A stretch of DNA of 64,000 nucleotides from positions 6,963,501 through 7,027,500 of the forward strand of contig NZ_LT607750.1 of assembly GCF_900090235.1 (NCBI RefSeq). The letters are read 5' to 3'. A model generated the notes under the pieces. The model made no database searches, was not told the origin of the DNA, and was given only the letters and a program-made list of their open reading frames with translations. The position numbers and the translations under genes are program-made. Within the stretch, counting starts at the first letter, position 1. Each line of letters begins with the position of its first letter. This stretch comes from Micromonospora echinaurantiaca. GTDB taxonomy: Bacteria; Actinomycetota; Actinomycetes; Mycobacteriales; Micromonosporaceae. Positions 16,584 through 24,677 of the stretch are shown piece by piece.

Positions 16584-16979
16584 TCAGCGCACCGGGTCTT
16601 GGGTGCCGCGCGGCACCCCGGGCCGGCACCGGCGGACCCGGTCGGCGGCCAGCCGGCCACCCACCGCCAACCCGTACCGCTGCACCGCCGTCAACCCGTA
16701 CGCCCCGCAGGTCGGCGTGAACCGGCACTGCCCGGGCCAGTGCGGCGACAGCCACCTCCGGTAGCCCTGGATCGCCGCCACACCCGCCCGGTCCAGCACC
16801 GGTGCCCGGGTCGCCGCCGCGGCGAGCGAGCCGACGGTCAGCAGCGTGGAGAACAGTCCCAGGTCGCAGCAGTCGCAGCAGCCGTCGGGGTTCTTCGACT
16901 TCGAGAACTTCGCCGACTGCCTGCGGTTCTCCCGGGCCTGCTCCCGGATACGCCTGAACATCCGTACATGATCGGGCAT
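16584..16979 (-). CDS. yidD: YidD-family membrane protein insertion factor with Cys-rich N-terminus
   Basis: A 131-residue protein. The C-terminal two-thirds match YidD: AAIQGYRRWLSPHWPGQCRF, TPTCGAYGLTAVQRYG, then RCRPGVPRGTQDPV. YidD assists YidC-dependent membrane insertion and normally sits in the rpmH-rnpA-yidD-yidC cluster. Here it stands alone and has a basic N-terminal region and a CCDCCD motif just before a hydrophobic segment, which ordinary YidD (about 70-85 residues) lacks. It is likely a paralogue. Confidence 0.75.
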   Translation of the reverse strand: MPDHVRMFRRIREQARENRRQSAKFSKSKNPDGCCDCCDLGLFSTLLTVGSLAAAATRAPVLDRAGVAAIQGYRRWLSPHWPGQCRFTPTCGAYGLTAVQRYGLAVGGRLAADRVRRCRPGVPRGTQDPVR

Positions 16980-17006
16980 AGTGGCCAGGCCGGCGCCCGC
17001 GCCCTC

Positions 17007-17400
17007 GTGGTCGCCGGTCGGCCGGATGGCGCCGGACTGGTCCAATCGCCCGCCTTCAGCCACGTCGCGGTCGTACCGCCGGGCGCGACGACGGTCTACG
17101 TCGGCGGCCAGAACGGCGCCGACGGCGACGGCAGGCTCGTCGATGGCGACGTCGCCGCTCAGGTCCGCCAGACGATGACCAACCTGCACGTCGCGCTGGC
17201 CGCCGCCGGCGCGACGGTCCCACGATCTGGTGATGATGACGATCCTGCTGGTCGACGGCGTCGACCTCGCCACGGCCTATCCGGTGGCGGCCGCCGAACT
17301 GGCGGACGCCGCGCCGCCGGTCGTGCTCGCGCGGGTGGCCGGGCTGGCCGTGCCGGGAGCGCTGGTCGAGGTCAGCGCGGTCGCGGCGGTGACCCCGTGA
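17007..17400 (+). pseudogene. RidA-family (YjgF/UK114) gene with a frameshift
   Basis: The first half (SPAFSHVAVVPPGATTVYVG, VRQTMTNLHVALAAAGATV) and the second half (HDLVMMTILLVDGVDLATAY, VARVAGLAVPGALVEVSA-type ending) are clear RidA sequence, but are in different frames. Removing one C from GTCCCACG near 17218 restores a continuous reading frame. RidA proteins hydrolyse reactive enamine/imine intermediates. The start GTG at 17007 is a guess. The stop overlaps the next gene's GTG by GTGA, showing that the two were translationally coupled. A sequencing error cannot be excluded. Confidence 0.7.
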
Positions 17401-17828
17401 GCGCCGGGTGGCGGCGGGCCGAGGTCGGACGCACCCGCGACGCCGGCTGGCAGATCGGGGTGTCCAAGACGATCGACCGCCCGGTCGAGGACGTCTGGAC
17501 CTTCGTCACCTCGCCGACGGGCATCGCGATCTGGTTGGGCGACGGCGTCACGGTGCTGTCGGAGCGCGGCGCGGGCTACCAGACCGCGGCCGGTGTGCGG
17601 GGCGAGACCCGCAGCTTCCGCGACTTGGACCGGATCCGGATCACCTGGCGGCCGCCCGACTGGACACACGACACGACGCTGCAACTGGCGGTGACGTCCG
17701 TCGGCGAGGGGCGGGCGCGGTTGACGGTCCACCAGGAACGGCTGGCCGACGCCACCGAACGCGAGCGGCAGCGCCGGAACTGGCAGGGCGTGGTCAACGC
17801 GATCGTGGCGGCACTGGCTAGTCCTTGA
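17397..17828 (+). CDS. SRPBCC/AHSA1-family protein
   Basis: A 143-residue helix-grip (START/Bet v1) protein: IGVSKTIDRPVEDVWTFVTS at the N-terminus, the RDLDRIRITWRPPDW strand and a C-terminal amphipathic helix (WQGVVNAIVAAL). The family binds hydrophobic ligands; AHSA1-like members are often annotated as activators or cyclases without proof. The GTG start lies inside the RidA stop overlap. Confidence 0.8.
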   Translation: MSAGWRRAEVGRTRDAGWQIGVSKTIDRPVEDVWTFVTSPTGIAIWLGDGVTVLSERGAGYQTAAGVRGETRSFRDLDRIRITWRPPDWTHDTTLQLAVTSVGEGRARLTVHQERLADATERERQRRNWQGVVNAIVAALASP

Positions 17829-17913
17829 GACGCGACCTCGTACCGTCAGCGCAGCAGAACCGCGGCCGCCCGGTGAGCGTGGCGCCGCCGGGCCAGTTGC
17901 GGCGAGCTGCCGC

Positions 17914-18153
17914 TCACGCGTCGGCCCGGCCGCGCCGTGCCCGCACGCGGGACCGGACGGCCCGGCCGATCAGCACGGCGGAGACCACGCCCGGTCCGCA
18001 ATGGACGGCCAGCACGCCGCTCAGGCTGGGCCCACCCCAGTCGTCGCGATAGCTGGCCGGGTCGCTGAAGTCGATCACGAACGGCTCGGCGAGCGCCCGT
18101 GCGATGAGGTAGAGACCGAACACGGTGCCGATGACGCCGAGAACCTTCTTCAT
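17914..18153 (-). CDS. Small membrane protein, unknown
   Basis: A 79-residue protein with an N-terminal hydrophobic helix (VLGVIGTVFGLYLIARALA), a short loop containing DDWGGPSLSGVLAVHCGPG, a second hydrophobic helix and an Arg-rich end. I do not recognise a named family, but the composition and two-helix layout look like a real gene. An in-frame GTG at 18162 is an alternative start. Confidence 0.6.
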   Translation of the reverse strand: MKKVLGVIGTVFGLYLIARALAEPFVIDFSDPASYRDDWGGPSLSGVLAVHCGPGVVSAVLIGRAVRSRVRARRGRADA

Positions 18154-18162
18154 GAGCGCCAC

Positions 18163-18466
18163 GGTAGGGCTGACCGCCCGGCGTCCGCGTCACCCCGCAG
18201 TAGCACCGGTCGGGTGGCTCCGGAGGATGACGCAACGCCCGATGTCACCCACCACCGCAGGATCCGGCCGCGCGGCTGCGTCCACCGCCGAGGGCAAGGT
18301 CGTCATCAACATCGACGCCCAGGGCTGAGGCCGGGCAAGGGCCACTCACCGAGAAGCCGGGGGCAACCAGCCGTTTCACCGGCGCACCGTGGGTAATCAG
18401 CCCACCCGGTACAGGTCGAGCGCGGTACGCACACAACCGTCGCCCGAAGCCAAGGAGTTGGTCGTC
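18163..18466. other. Intergenic region of about 300 bp
   Basis: No supportable gene. A short frame ending at 18328 closes with GKVVINIDAQG, which reads like the tail of a protein but has no recognisable body. The end of the interval holds AAGGAG, the ribosome site of the hydrolase gene. Confidence 0.4.
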
Positions 18467-19195
18467 GTGTCGGATCAGGAGCTCACTCTCGTCCTCGTCC
18501 ACGGCGCGTTCGCCGAGTCGGCGAGCTGGAACGGTGTGACCGAGCGGCTCGGCTCCGCCTACTCCGTCGTGGCCGCCGCCAACCCGCTACGCGGCGTCGC
18601 CGGGGACGCTGCCTACGTGCGGGACGTGGTACGAGGGATCGGCGGTCCGGTCGTGCTCGTCGGCCATTCCTACGGCGGCATGGTGATCACGGAGGCGGCA
18701 GCGGACGACCCGGCGGTGCGTGCCCTGGTCTACGTCAACGCGTTCTGCCCGGACACCGGTGAGTCGGCGCTGACGCTGTCCGGCAAGTTCCCCGGCAGCA
18801 CGCTCGCCGAGACCCTCGTCTCCTATCCGGTGGCCACCGGCGGCAACGAGGTGGCGATCGGCCAGGACGCCTATCACGCGCAGTTCGCCGCCGACGTACC
18901 CGGCGACCTGGCGGCGCTGATGGCCCGGACGCAGCGGCCGGTGACCGAGCAGGCGCTCGGTGACGGCCTGGGGACGCCCAGGCCGCCGTGGCGGTCGTTG
19001 CCTACCTGGTTCGTGTTCGGTGACGCGGACCGCAACATCCCGGTCGCCGCGCACCGGTTCATGGCCGAACGCGCCGGTCCCCGCGGCGTCCGGGAGGTCG
19101 TCGGCGCCTCCCACGCGATGGCGGTGTCCCAGCCCGGCGAGGTCGCCCAGTCCATCATCGAAGCGGTACGAGGCGTCGGGTCCGGCTCGTCCTGA
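18467..19195 (+). CDS. Alpha/beta-fold hydrolase
   Basis: A 242-residue hydrolase. Strand 3 and the oxyanion loop are LVLVHGAFAESASWNGV; the nucleophile elbow is GHSYGGMV; the acid is probably in FVFGDADRNIPV; and the catalytic His is in GASHAM. It resembles small esterase/haloperoxidase-like members with a short cap. The GTG at 18467 is chosen because AAGGAG lies about 10 bases upstream. Confidence 0.85.
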   Translation: MSDQELTLVLVHGAFAESASWNGVTERLGSAYSVVAAANPLRGVAGDAAYVRDVVRGIGGPVVLVGHSYGGMVITEAAADDPAVRALVYVNAFCPDTGESALTLSGKFPGSTLAETLVSYPVATGGNEVAIGQDAYHAQFAADVPGDLAALMARTQRPVTEQALGDGLGTPRPPWRSLPTWFVFGDADRNIPVAAHRFMAERAGPRGVREVVGASHAMAVSQPGEVAQSIIEAVRGVGSGSS

Positions 19196-19222
19196 GACAT
19201 GGTCAGCCCCTGCCGGGCGGCG

Positions 19223-19441
19223 TCAAGGAGCGGCTGGCGGTGGGTGGGGCAGCGGGTGGGCGCCTTCCGGGCGTAGACCGTCGACGATGATGGCGAGGTA
19301 TCGCTGCCACGGGTCGGGTGCGGCGTCCGGCAGGTAGCTGGTGACGTAGCTGGGCGCGCACATCAGCAGGATGACGTCGGCGCCGGTGACGTCGGCCCGC
19401 ACGGCGCCGTCGTCCCGAGCCCGATCGACGAGCCTGTGCAC
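19223..19441 (-). pseudogene. C-terminal fragment of a TetR-family regulator
   Basis: The frame encodes about 72 residues matching the ligand-domain end of SbtR-like TetR regulators (RLVDRARDDGAVRADVTGAD, LLMCAPSYVT, PWQRYLAIIVDGLRPEGAHP). The N-terminal helix-turn-helix and most of the core are absent; sequence beyond 19441 shows no continuation in any frame. It is probably a truncated remnant of a regulator once divergent from or next to the hydrolase. Confidence 0.7.
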
Positions 19442-19914
19442 GGTCGCTGAGGCCCCTCGCGCCCCCGGCCCAGCCCTACTGCTTGGTCGGTCGTCATCAG
19501 GTTCCCGGCTACTGACTCCGGGTCTTTCATGACTGAAGCGAGGCCTGCTGTGGGGAACCGGCCGAGGCGGGTGGCAGGGAAACCTTGCTCGATTCTAGGA
19601 GATATCGCACTTGATGGGGGCGTATCACTCGCTGCGGAAGCGGCGTCTGGCACGAGTGCGGATCCGCGCCGTGAGGCGTACGGTGAGCATGTCACCCGGG
19701 TCCCCGGTGATCGCCAGGTGCCGTCGCCACCAGCCGCGCGTTTGGCGATGGTCATTCCCGTCGTGCCAGCCGCTCGTCGTGCCGGCTGAGCGTCAATCAC
19801 GTCCCGGTCGCCGGCTGCGGCAAGCCGTGCCCCCGACGGTGGCGGATCCGACCAGCGTCCGCACCACCGTCCGCGAGCATGATCGTTGCGGACGCCTTCC
19901 CAAGGGAGCACCCG
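19442..19914. other. Intergenic region of about 470 bp with a relic sequence
   Basis: No intact gene. Most of it is unrecognisable; 19655-19759 is a degenerate copy of the sequence in front of the SigF-type gene (listed as a repeat). The final bases hold AAGGGA, the ribosome site of the next small gene. Confidence 0.5.
19655..19759 (+). repeat. Degenerate copy of the sigma-gene 5' region (copy A)
   Basis: About 105 bp similar to 22179-22286. Shared blocks include GAGGCGTACGGT, CCCGGTG, CGCCACCAGCCG and ATGGTCAT. The copy ends with an ATG that begins MVIP as in the sigma factor, but stops after 13 codons. It may be a relic of a second sigma-factor gene start or a dispersed element. Confidence 0.55.
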
Positions 19915-20088
19915 ATGATGATCGCCAGGCACCGGATCGTCAGCATTCTTCGCGACCGCGGCCAGCAGGTCAGGGCCGACTGGGTCGAGCGCGAGCTACC
20001 GGAGCGGGTGGACCCCGAAAAGCACACCGGACTGCTCGCCATCCTTCATGTTGATCTGGCCGATCTCGCCGACGCGCCGTCCCCGTGA
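19915..20088 (+). CDS. Small conserved actinobacterial protein, unknown
   Basis: A 57-residue acidic protein with a basic N-terminus: ARHRIVSILRDRGQQVRADW, then VERELPERVDPEKHTGLL. Short proteins of this pattern are common in actinobacteria without known function. The ATG follows a good AAGGGAG site. An ATG one codon later is equally possible. Confidence 0.65.
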   Translation: MMIARHRIVSILRDRGQQVRADWVERELPERVDPEKHTGLLAILHVDLADLADAPSP

Positions 20089-20279
20089 CGGTCGCTCTGC
20101 TCGGAGCGTCTGCCAGGCGCACACCTCGCGCGCGGCGCCCTGTGCTCCGGCGCGAATGACGCCAATCCGCTGCAGCGGGTGGAACCAATCGCCGAAGATC
20201 CAAGGTGGGAGGCGCCGGCTGCCGGAGCCACCGCCACTGCGACCAGCCGGCGGAGAAGGATCAGCGGGGGAGCAACTTT

Positions 20280-21323
20280 ATGAGCGATACCAGCCTCGGC
20301 GCCGAGCGGCAGCGGGGCAGCGACTACGCGGACCTGTCCCGGCTGGTCCGCACCGTGGGTCTACTGGAGCGGCGGCGGGGCTACTACGCGGTGCGTATCG
20401 GTCTGGTCGTCGGATGCTTCGCCGGACTGTGGGCGCTGGTCTTCCTGCTCGGTGAATCGTGGTGGCAGCTCGGCGTCGCGGTGGCCCTGGCGGTGGTCTT
20501 CGCGCAGGCCGGGTTCATCGGCCACGACGCAGGGCACCGGCAGATCGCCCGCACGCGGCGGGCGAACGACCTGATCGGCATCGTGCACGGCAATCTCTTG
20601 ACCGGGATCAGCTACGGCTGGTGGGTGGACAAGCACAACCGGCATCATGCCCACCCCAACACGGTAGGCAAGGACCCCGACATCACCGTGGCGCCATTGT
20701 CCTTCACCGCAGACCAGGCCGGGCGACAGCGTGGCCTCGGCGCACTGGTCGTGCGCTACCAGGCGTATCTGTTCTTCCCGTTGCTCCTGCTGGAAGGCCT
20801 GCACCTGCACGCCAACAGCGTGAAGGCGATCCTCGGCCCGCGCCGCATCGCCCGCCGACCCGTCGAAGCGGGACTGCTGGCCCTGCACCTGGGCGGTTAC
20901 CTCGCCGCCGTGTTCCTGCTCCTGAGCCCGGCGCAGGCGATCGCGTTCATCCTTGTCAACCAAGGTGTTCTCGGCGTCTACCTCGGCTGCTCCTTCGCTC
21001 CGAACCACAAGGGCATGCCGATCCTCGGCGGCGACGACAACCTCAACTACCTGCGGCGACAGGTTCTCACCTCCCGCAACGTCCGCGGCGGGGTGCTCCT
21101 TGACACCGTGCTCGGCGGGCTGAACTACCAGATCGAACACCACCTGTTCCCGAGCATGCCGTGTCCCAACCTGCGCCGCGCAAGACCACTGATCCGGCGG
21201 TTCTGCGCCGAGCACGACATCGACTACCACGAGACAACATTGGGCCGCTCCTGGGCCGAGGCACTGCGCCACTTGAACGACATCGGATCCCCGGCAACTC
21301 CGACCGGCGTCACCCCGCGCTGA
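20280..21323 (+). CDS. Membrane fatty acid desaturase (acyl-lipid type)
   Basis: A 347-residue integral membrane desaturase with the three His boxes: HDAGH (82-86), HNRHH (119-123) and QIEHH (284-288). Hydrophobic pairs lie around residues 40-80 and 200-240. The QxxHH third box is typical of acyl-lipid and front-end-type desaturases, which insert double bonds into membrane lipid acyl chains with O2 and a ferredoxin or cytochrome donor. Next to GAF-ANTAR and SigF-type genes, a membrane-stress role is plausible. The ATG at 20280 follows GGGGAGC. Confidence 0.9.
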   Translation: MSDTSLGAERQRGSDYADLSRLVRTVGLLERRRGYYAVRIGLVVGCFAGLWALVFLLGESWWQLGVAVALAVVFAQAGFIGHDAGHRQIARTRRANDLIGIVHGNLLTGISYGWWVDKHNRHHAHPNTVGKDPDITVAPLSFTADQAGRQRGLGALVVRYQAYLFFPLLLLEGLHLHANSVKAILGPRRIARRPVEAGLLALHLGGYLAAVFLLLSPAQAIAFILVNQGVLGVYLGCSFAPNHKGMPILGGDDNLNYLRRQVLTSRNVRGGVLLDTVLGGLNYQIEHHLFPSMPCPNLRRARPLIRRFCAEHDIDYHETTLGRSWAEALRHLNDIGSPATPTGVTPR

Positions 21324-21394
21324 GCCGCTGAGCCGCCCGGACAGTCCGCTACTTGACATCGAGGAGGGGCTATCGTGTGCCGAGGGTGAGCGAC

Positions 21395-22126
21395 ATGGCC
21401 GAGATCCAGCTGTCCGACGTGTTCGTGGAAATGGCTGACACACTCGTCGACGACTTCGACGTGATCGAATTCCTGCATGTGCTCGCCGACCGGTGTGTGG
21501 AACTGCTGGGCGTCTCGGCGGCCGGGCTGTTGGTGACCGACCAGCAGGGCAACCTTCAGGTGGTGGCGGCCTCATCCGAGCGCACCCGGCTGCTGGAGTT
21601 GTTCCAGCTGCAGACCGACCAGGGGCCCTGCGTGGACTGCTTCCGCACCGGCCAACCCGTGTCGGCCATCGACCTGCGGGCCGCCGGCCACCGCTGGCCC
21701 CGGTTCGCCGCCGCCGCAGCCGAGGTCGGCTTCGCCGCGGTACACGCGCTGCCCATGCGCCTACGCTCCGAGGTCATCGGGGCGCTGAACCTCTTCGACA
21801 CCCGCCCGGGCGCGCTCGACGAAGGCAAGGTTCGGATCGGGCAGGCCCTGGCGGACGTGGCCACCATCGGGCTGCTCCAGCAACGCGCCATCCACCGCCG
21901 CGACGTCCTCACCGAGCAACTGCAGACAGCACTCAACAGCCGAGTTCTGATCGAGCAGGCCAAGGGTGTCCTCGCCGAGCGCCTCCAGGTGGACGTGGGT
22001 GAGGCTTTCGCGCTGTTGCGCGAGGGCGCCCGCAGCCGTAACCGGAGGCTGGCCGACCTGGCTCAGGCCATCGTCGACGGCTCCGAGCAGTTCGCGCCAG
22101 GCACGGCAGCCGACCTGTCCGCCTGA
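21395..22126 (+). CDS. GAF-ANTAR transcription antitermination regulator
   Basis: A 243-residue protein. A GAF domain (about 15-155; FLHVLADRCVELLGVSAAGL, then QTDQGPCVDCFRTGQPV) is followed by an ANTAR RNA-binding domain (about 165-225; SRVLIEQAKGVLAERLQVDV, then AFALLREGARSRNRRLADLA). ANTAR proteins bind paired stem-loops in mRNA leaders. The GPCVDCFRTG segment resembles redox- or ligand-sensing GAFs of actinobacteria. The ATG at 21395 follows GAGGG; a GTG at 21386 is adjacent to that site and unlikely. Confidence 0.88.
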   Translation: MAEIQLSDVFVEMADTLVDDFDVIEFLHVLADRCVELLGVSAAGLLVTDQQGNLQVVAASSERTRLLELFQLQTDQGPCVDCFRTGQPVSAIDLRAAGHRWPRFAAAAAEVGFAAVHALPMRLRSEVIGALNLFDTRPGALDEGKVRIGQALADVATIGLLQQRAIHRRDVLTEQLQTALNSRVLIEQAKGVLAERLQVDVGEAFALLREGARSRNRRLADLAQAIVDGSEQFAPGTAADLSA

Positions 22127-22178
22127 CTGCGCGGTCACCGGCGGGGCCTGCGCTGTCCCGCCCGGCCAGCGCCCAGCG

Positions 22179-22286
22179 GTGCGAACCGGCGCCATGAGGC
22201 GTACGGTTAGGTTGTCGCCCGGGCCCCCGGTGGCCGCCAGTTCCGCCGCCACCAGCCGTAAGGGGCGTTGAGCAATGGTCATCCCC
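22179..22286 (+). repeat. Sequence in front of the SigF-type gene, duplicated at 19655-19759 (copy B)
   Basis: This segment covers the upstream region and first codons of the SigF-type gene. It shares about 100 bp of interrupted identity with copy A, including the start codon context ATGGTCAT. Confidence 0.55.
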
Positions 22287-23075
22287 ACCGCGACCGCGAC
22301 TGCCGCTTTCCCACTTCCGCCATTTGGTGAACTGCCGGCGACGAGCGAACAGTTGCTGCGTCGACACGCCGCCCTGAGCTGCGACGATCCCGATCGCACG
22401 AGACTGCGGACCCGGATCATCGAAGGCAATCTGCCGCTGGCCAGCCGCCTGGCCCGTCGATACACCGGCCGCGGAGAGCCCTACGACGACCTGGCCCAGG
22501 TGGCAGCCCTCGCCCTGGTCAGAGCCGTCGACGGATTCGACGCCCGCCGAGGCACCAAGTTCTCCAGCTATGCGGTCCCGACCATTGTCGGTGCCCTCCG
22601 CCGCCACTTCCGCGACACGACGTGGGCGATGCGGGTCCCGCGGCGTGCCCAGGAACTGAACAGCATGGTGCGAGCCGCCACAACCGAACTCACGCAGCGA
22701 CAGGACCACCACCCGACCATCGTCGAACTCGCCGACCACCTGGACGTGAGCGTCAACGACGTCCTGATCGCCCTCGCCGCATCGCAGGCATACCGCCTGA
22801 TGTCGCTGAACGCGCCCCAGCAGAAGGCCAACGACACCGAGGCCATGGAGCTCACCGGCGCCGTCGATCCCGGTTACGCAGGCGTCGACGATCACCTGAC
22901 GCTGCTGCCGCTGCTCGCCAAGCTTCCCCCGCGCGAGCGTCAAATCCTCGCAATGCGCTTCTACCGCCACATGACCCAGGCGAGGATCGCCACCGAGGTC
23001 GGAATATCCCAGATGCATGTGTCCCGATTGCTGAGGCGTTCCCTGGCCCAGCTCAGAGCCGGAATGCCGAGCTGA
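22275..23075 (+). CDS. RNA polymerase sigma factor, SigB/SigF/SigG family
   Basis: A 266-residue group 3 sigma-70 factor. Region 2 has EGNLPLASRLARRYTGRGEP, YDDLAQVAALALVRAVDGFD and FSSYAVPTIVGALRRHFRDT; region 3 has VPRRAQELNSM; region 4 has LPPRERQILAMRFYRHMTQA and then VGISQMHVSRLLRRSLAQLR. Such factors run general-stress or developmental regulons and are usually held by RsbW-type anti-sigma factors; none is adjacent, though several such ATPase genes lie within 15 kb. Confidence 0.92.
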   Translation: MVIPTATATAAFPLPPFGELPATSEQLLRRHAALSCDDPDRTRLRTRIIEGNLPLASRLARRYTGRGEPYDDLAQVAALALVRAVDGFDARRGTKFSSYAVPTIVGALRRHFRDTTWAMRVPRRAQELNSMVRAATTELTQRQDHHPTIVELADHLDVSVNDVLIALAASQAYRLMSLNAPQQKANDTEAMELTGAVDPGYAGVDDHLTLLPLLAKLPPRERQILAMRFYRHMTQARIATEVGISQMHVSRLLRRSLAQLRAGMPS

Positions 23076-23226
23076 GGGGCCAAATCCCGGCCCGACCAGC
23101 CGCCCGGAGGAGCGCATCGAACGATCATGAGAGGACTCCGATGGGAGACAGTCCCTCCGTCCCGACTGCGACCCTCGTGCCCCGCCGAGAGCGACCTGGT
23201 GCTGGTGCACCGAAGGGAAGGAAACG

Positions 23227-23784
23227 ATGATCCGCTCCACCTCGGACCGCATGACGTGGGTCTGCACCGGTGAGCCGCCGACCGCACGCCTGCGGCTGGC
23301 CGATCCGCCGTCCAGCCGGGCGATGCTCGACGGCGGTTGGTGGCCGACCTCACGCGACCCGGTCGTCGAACTGTGCAGCTTGGTCACCGCGCTCACCGCC
23401 CAGCGAGGCGGCGTGATCGAACGGATCATGCTGGACCCGGCGGCCTGGGACCGACATCCTCGTCGCATCGGTGTCGGCGGCGCCGTGGTGCGGGTGGGAT
23501 GGTTCACCACCCTCGGCACCGGGCTCGTGATCGTCACCGGCCGGCGGGATCTGCGGATCGACCTGACCGTGACAGCGCCGGAGACCACACACGACGTGGC
23601 GATGGCGGCCATGCTCGCCGCTTCCAGTCCCGCCAGCACCACCCGCGCCGCCGGCATCCCGCCTACTCCGCAGAGTCCTCCCTCCCCACGGTTGGCGCGA
23701 CCCGAAGACGACGTAGACGCCTGGGAAAGCGAAGGCGGACACCTGCGGTTCGATCGACACCCCACAGCACCGGTCAGGACCTGA
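23227..23784 (+). CDS. DUF5994 family protein
   Basis: A 185-residue soluble protein with ARLRLADPPSSRAMLDGGWW, PTSRDPVVEL, DPAAWDRHPRRIGVGG and RVGWFTTLG, the pattern of DUF5994. Function is unknown; such genes are typically present in several copies in Micromonosporaceae and related actinomycetes, often next to stress sigma factors or ANTAR genes, as here. The C-terminal 40 residues are Pro/Ser-rich and acidic. The ATG follows AAGGGAAGG. A strong hairpin follows the stop. Confidence 0.8.
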   Translation: MIRSTSDRMTWVCTGEPPTARLRLADPPSSRAMLDGGWWPTSRDPVVELCSLVTALTAQRGGVIERIMLDPAAWDRHPRRIGVGGAVVRVGWFTTLGTGLVIVTGRRDLRIDLTVTAPETTHDVAMAAMLAASSPASTTRAAGIPPTPQSPPSPRLARPEDDVDAWESEGGHLRFDRHPTAPVRT

Positions 23785-23812
23785 ACGGCCATCCGGTCCG
23801 GGCGGGAGGCGC

Positions 23813-23847
23813 GGGGTCCGGGACCTCGGTTCGAGGTCCCGGACCCC
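23813..23847 (+). terminator. Terminator after the stress block
   Basis: A perfect 16-bp stem (23813-23828 with 23832-23847) with a 3-base loop begins 28 bases after the DUF5994 stop. It probably ends the GAF-ANTAR/sigma/DUF5994 transcript. Confidence 0.7.
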
Positions 23848-23892
23848 GAAGCCGTCACCGACGAAAGGTCCGAAGAGCGGAGCGACCACACG

Positions 23893-23946
23893 GAGTTCGA
23901 CGTCACCATCGACATCCCAAGGACGCGCCGCCACAAGTACGAGGTC
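23893..23946 (+). pseudogene. N-terminal fragment of inorganic pyrophosphatase
   Basis: Eighteen codons read EFDVTIDIPRTRRHKYEV, very close to the conserved start of actinobacterial family I pyrophosphatase (FDVT-I-IP--R-KYEVDH). The similarity stops there: the expected GRIRLDR continuation and the catalytic Asp-rich region are absent. It looks like a relic of a broken ppa copy. Confidence 0.5.
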
Positions 23947-24042
23947 GCCCACCTGTCCCTGACGACAACCGAACTGGACGTGCGCCGCTACGATCGCGCC
24001 GCGATCGACGCCCGCCACAACCCGGCCTGTCAGTTGAAAGCC

Positions 24043-24510
24043 CTAAGGCTGGAAGTACTCCGACATCAGGTGGCCGACCCATTCCGGCTGCCGGACGTTC
24101 ACCGGCAGGAACTCGGTCATCGTTGGCTTCAGGTCGATGACGGGGGTGCCCGAGACCGCGTCGAGGCCGACCACCGTCAGTTCACGGCCGCGTACGGATT
24201 CGATGGCGCAGCACGTCACCCCGATGCGGTTCGGCCGGCAGGGACCGCGGCCAGCGAGGATGCCGACGGGCGGGAGGTCGGTGCGGCCGCGGTTCGGGCG
24301 GGGTTCGCGGTAGTCGTCGTGCTCTGGGAACTGGTCGAAGATGAAGAGGACTTCGACGTGGGAGAAGCCCTCCAGCCCTTGCAGGCACGCGTCGCCGATG
24401 CGTTCGTCGATGGTGATCGTGCTGCGGACGGCGCCCCAGTGGTCGCTGTGCTGGACATCCGTTCTGTCGTTCCGGACCGTACCGATCGGGTTGATCTCGA
24501 AGCTGATCAT
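24043..24510 (-). CDS. trmO: tRNA (N6-threonylcarbamoyladenosine37-N6)-methyltransferase TrmO
   Basis: A 155-residue single-domain TrmO/TsaA (UPF0066) protein. Landmarks are NPIGTVRNDR, EGFSHVEVLFIFDQF and the SAM-binding RGPCRPNRIGVT, followed by GLDAVSGTPVIDLKP. It methylates t6A37 of tRNA using S-adenosylmethionine. The protein lacks the C-terminal extension found in some homologues. The gene stands alone. It is unrelated to its neighbours. Confidence 0.88.
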   Translation of the reverse strand: MISFEINPIGTVRNDRTDVQHSDHWGAVRSTITIDERIGDACLQGLEGFSHVEVLFIFDQFPEHDDYREPRPNRGRTDLPPVGILAGRGPCRPNRIGVTCCAIESVRGRELTVVGLDAVSGTPVIDLKPTMTEFLPVNVRQPEWVGHLMSEYFQP

Positions 24511-24677
24511 GGAGAGGGATTTCCCTTCAGTGGATGCGATCTTCGACAGAAGCGGCGTGGCTCGTGGTCACGTGACGAGGAGGAGCACGTTGATCACCAT
24601 GCAGCAGGCGTGGCGCGAGCGGCGTACGCAGCGTGGGGCGCGTCAGTTGATCGTGACGGCGGAGGTCTGGCTGGGTG

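Noticed and set aside
24511..24677. Possible short gene upstream of TrmO
   Set aside because: The frames have no family resemblance and no good start.
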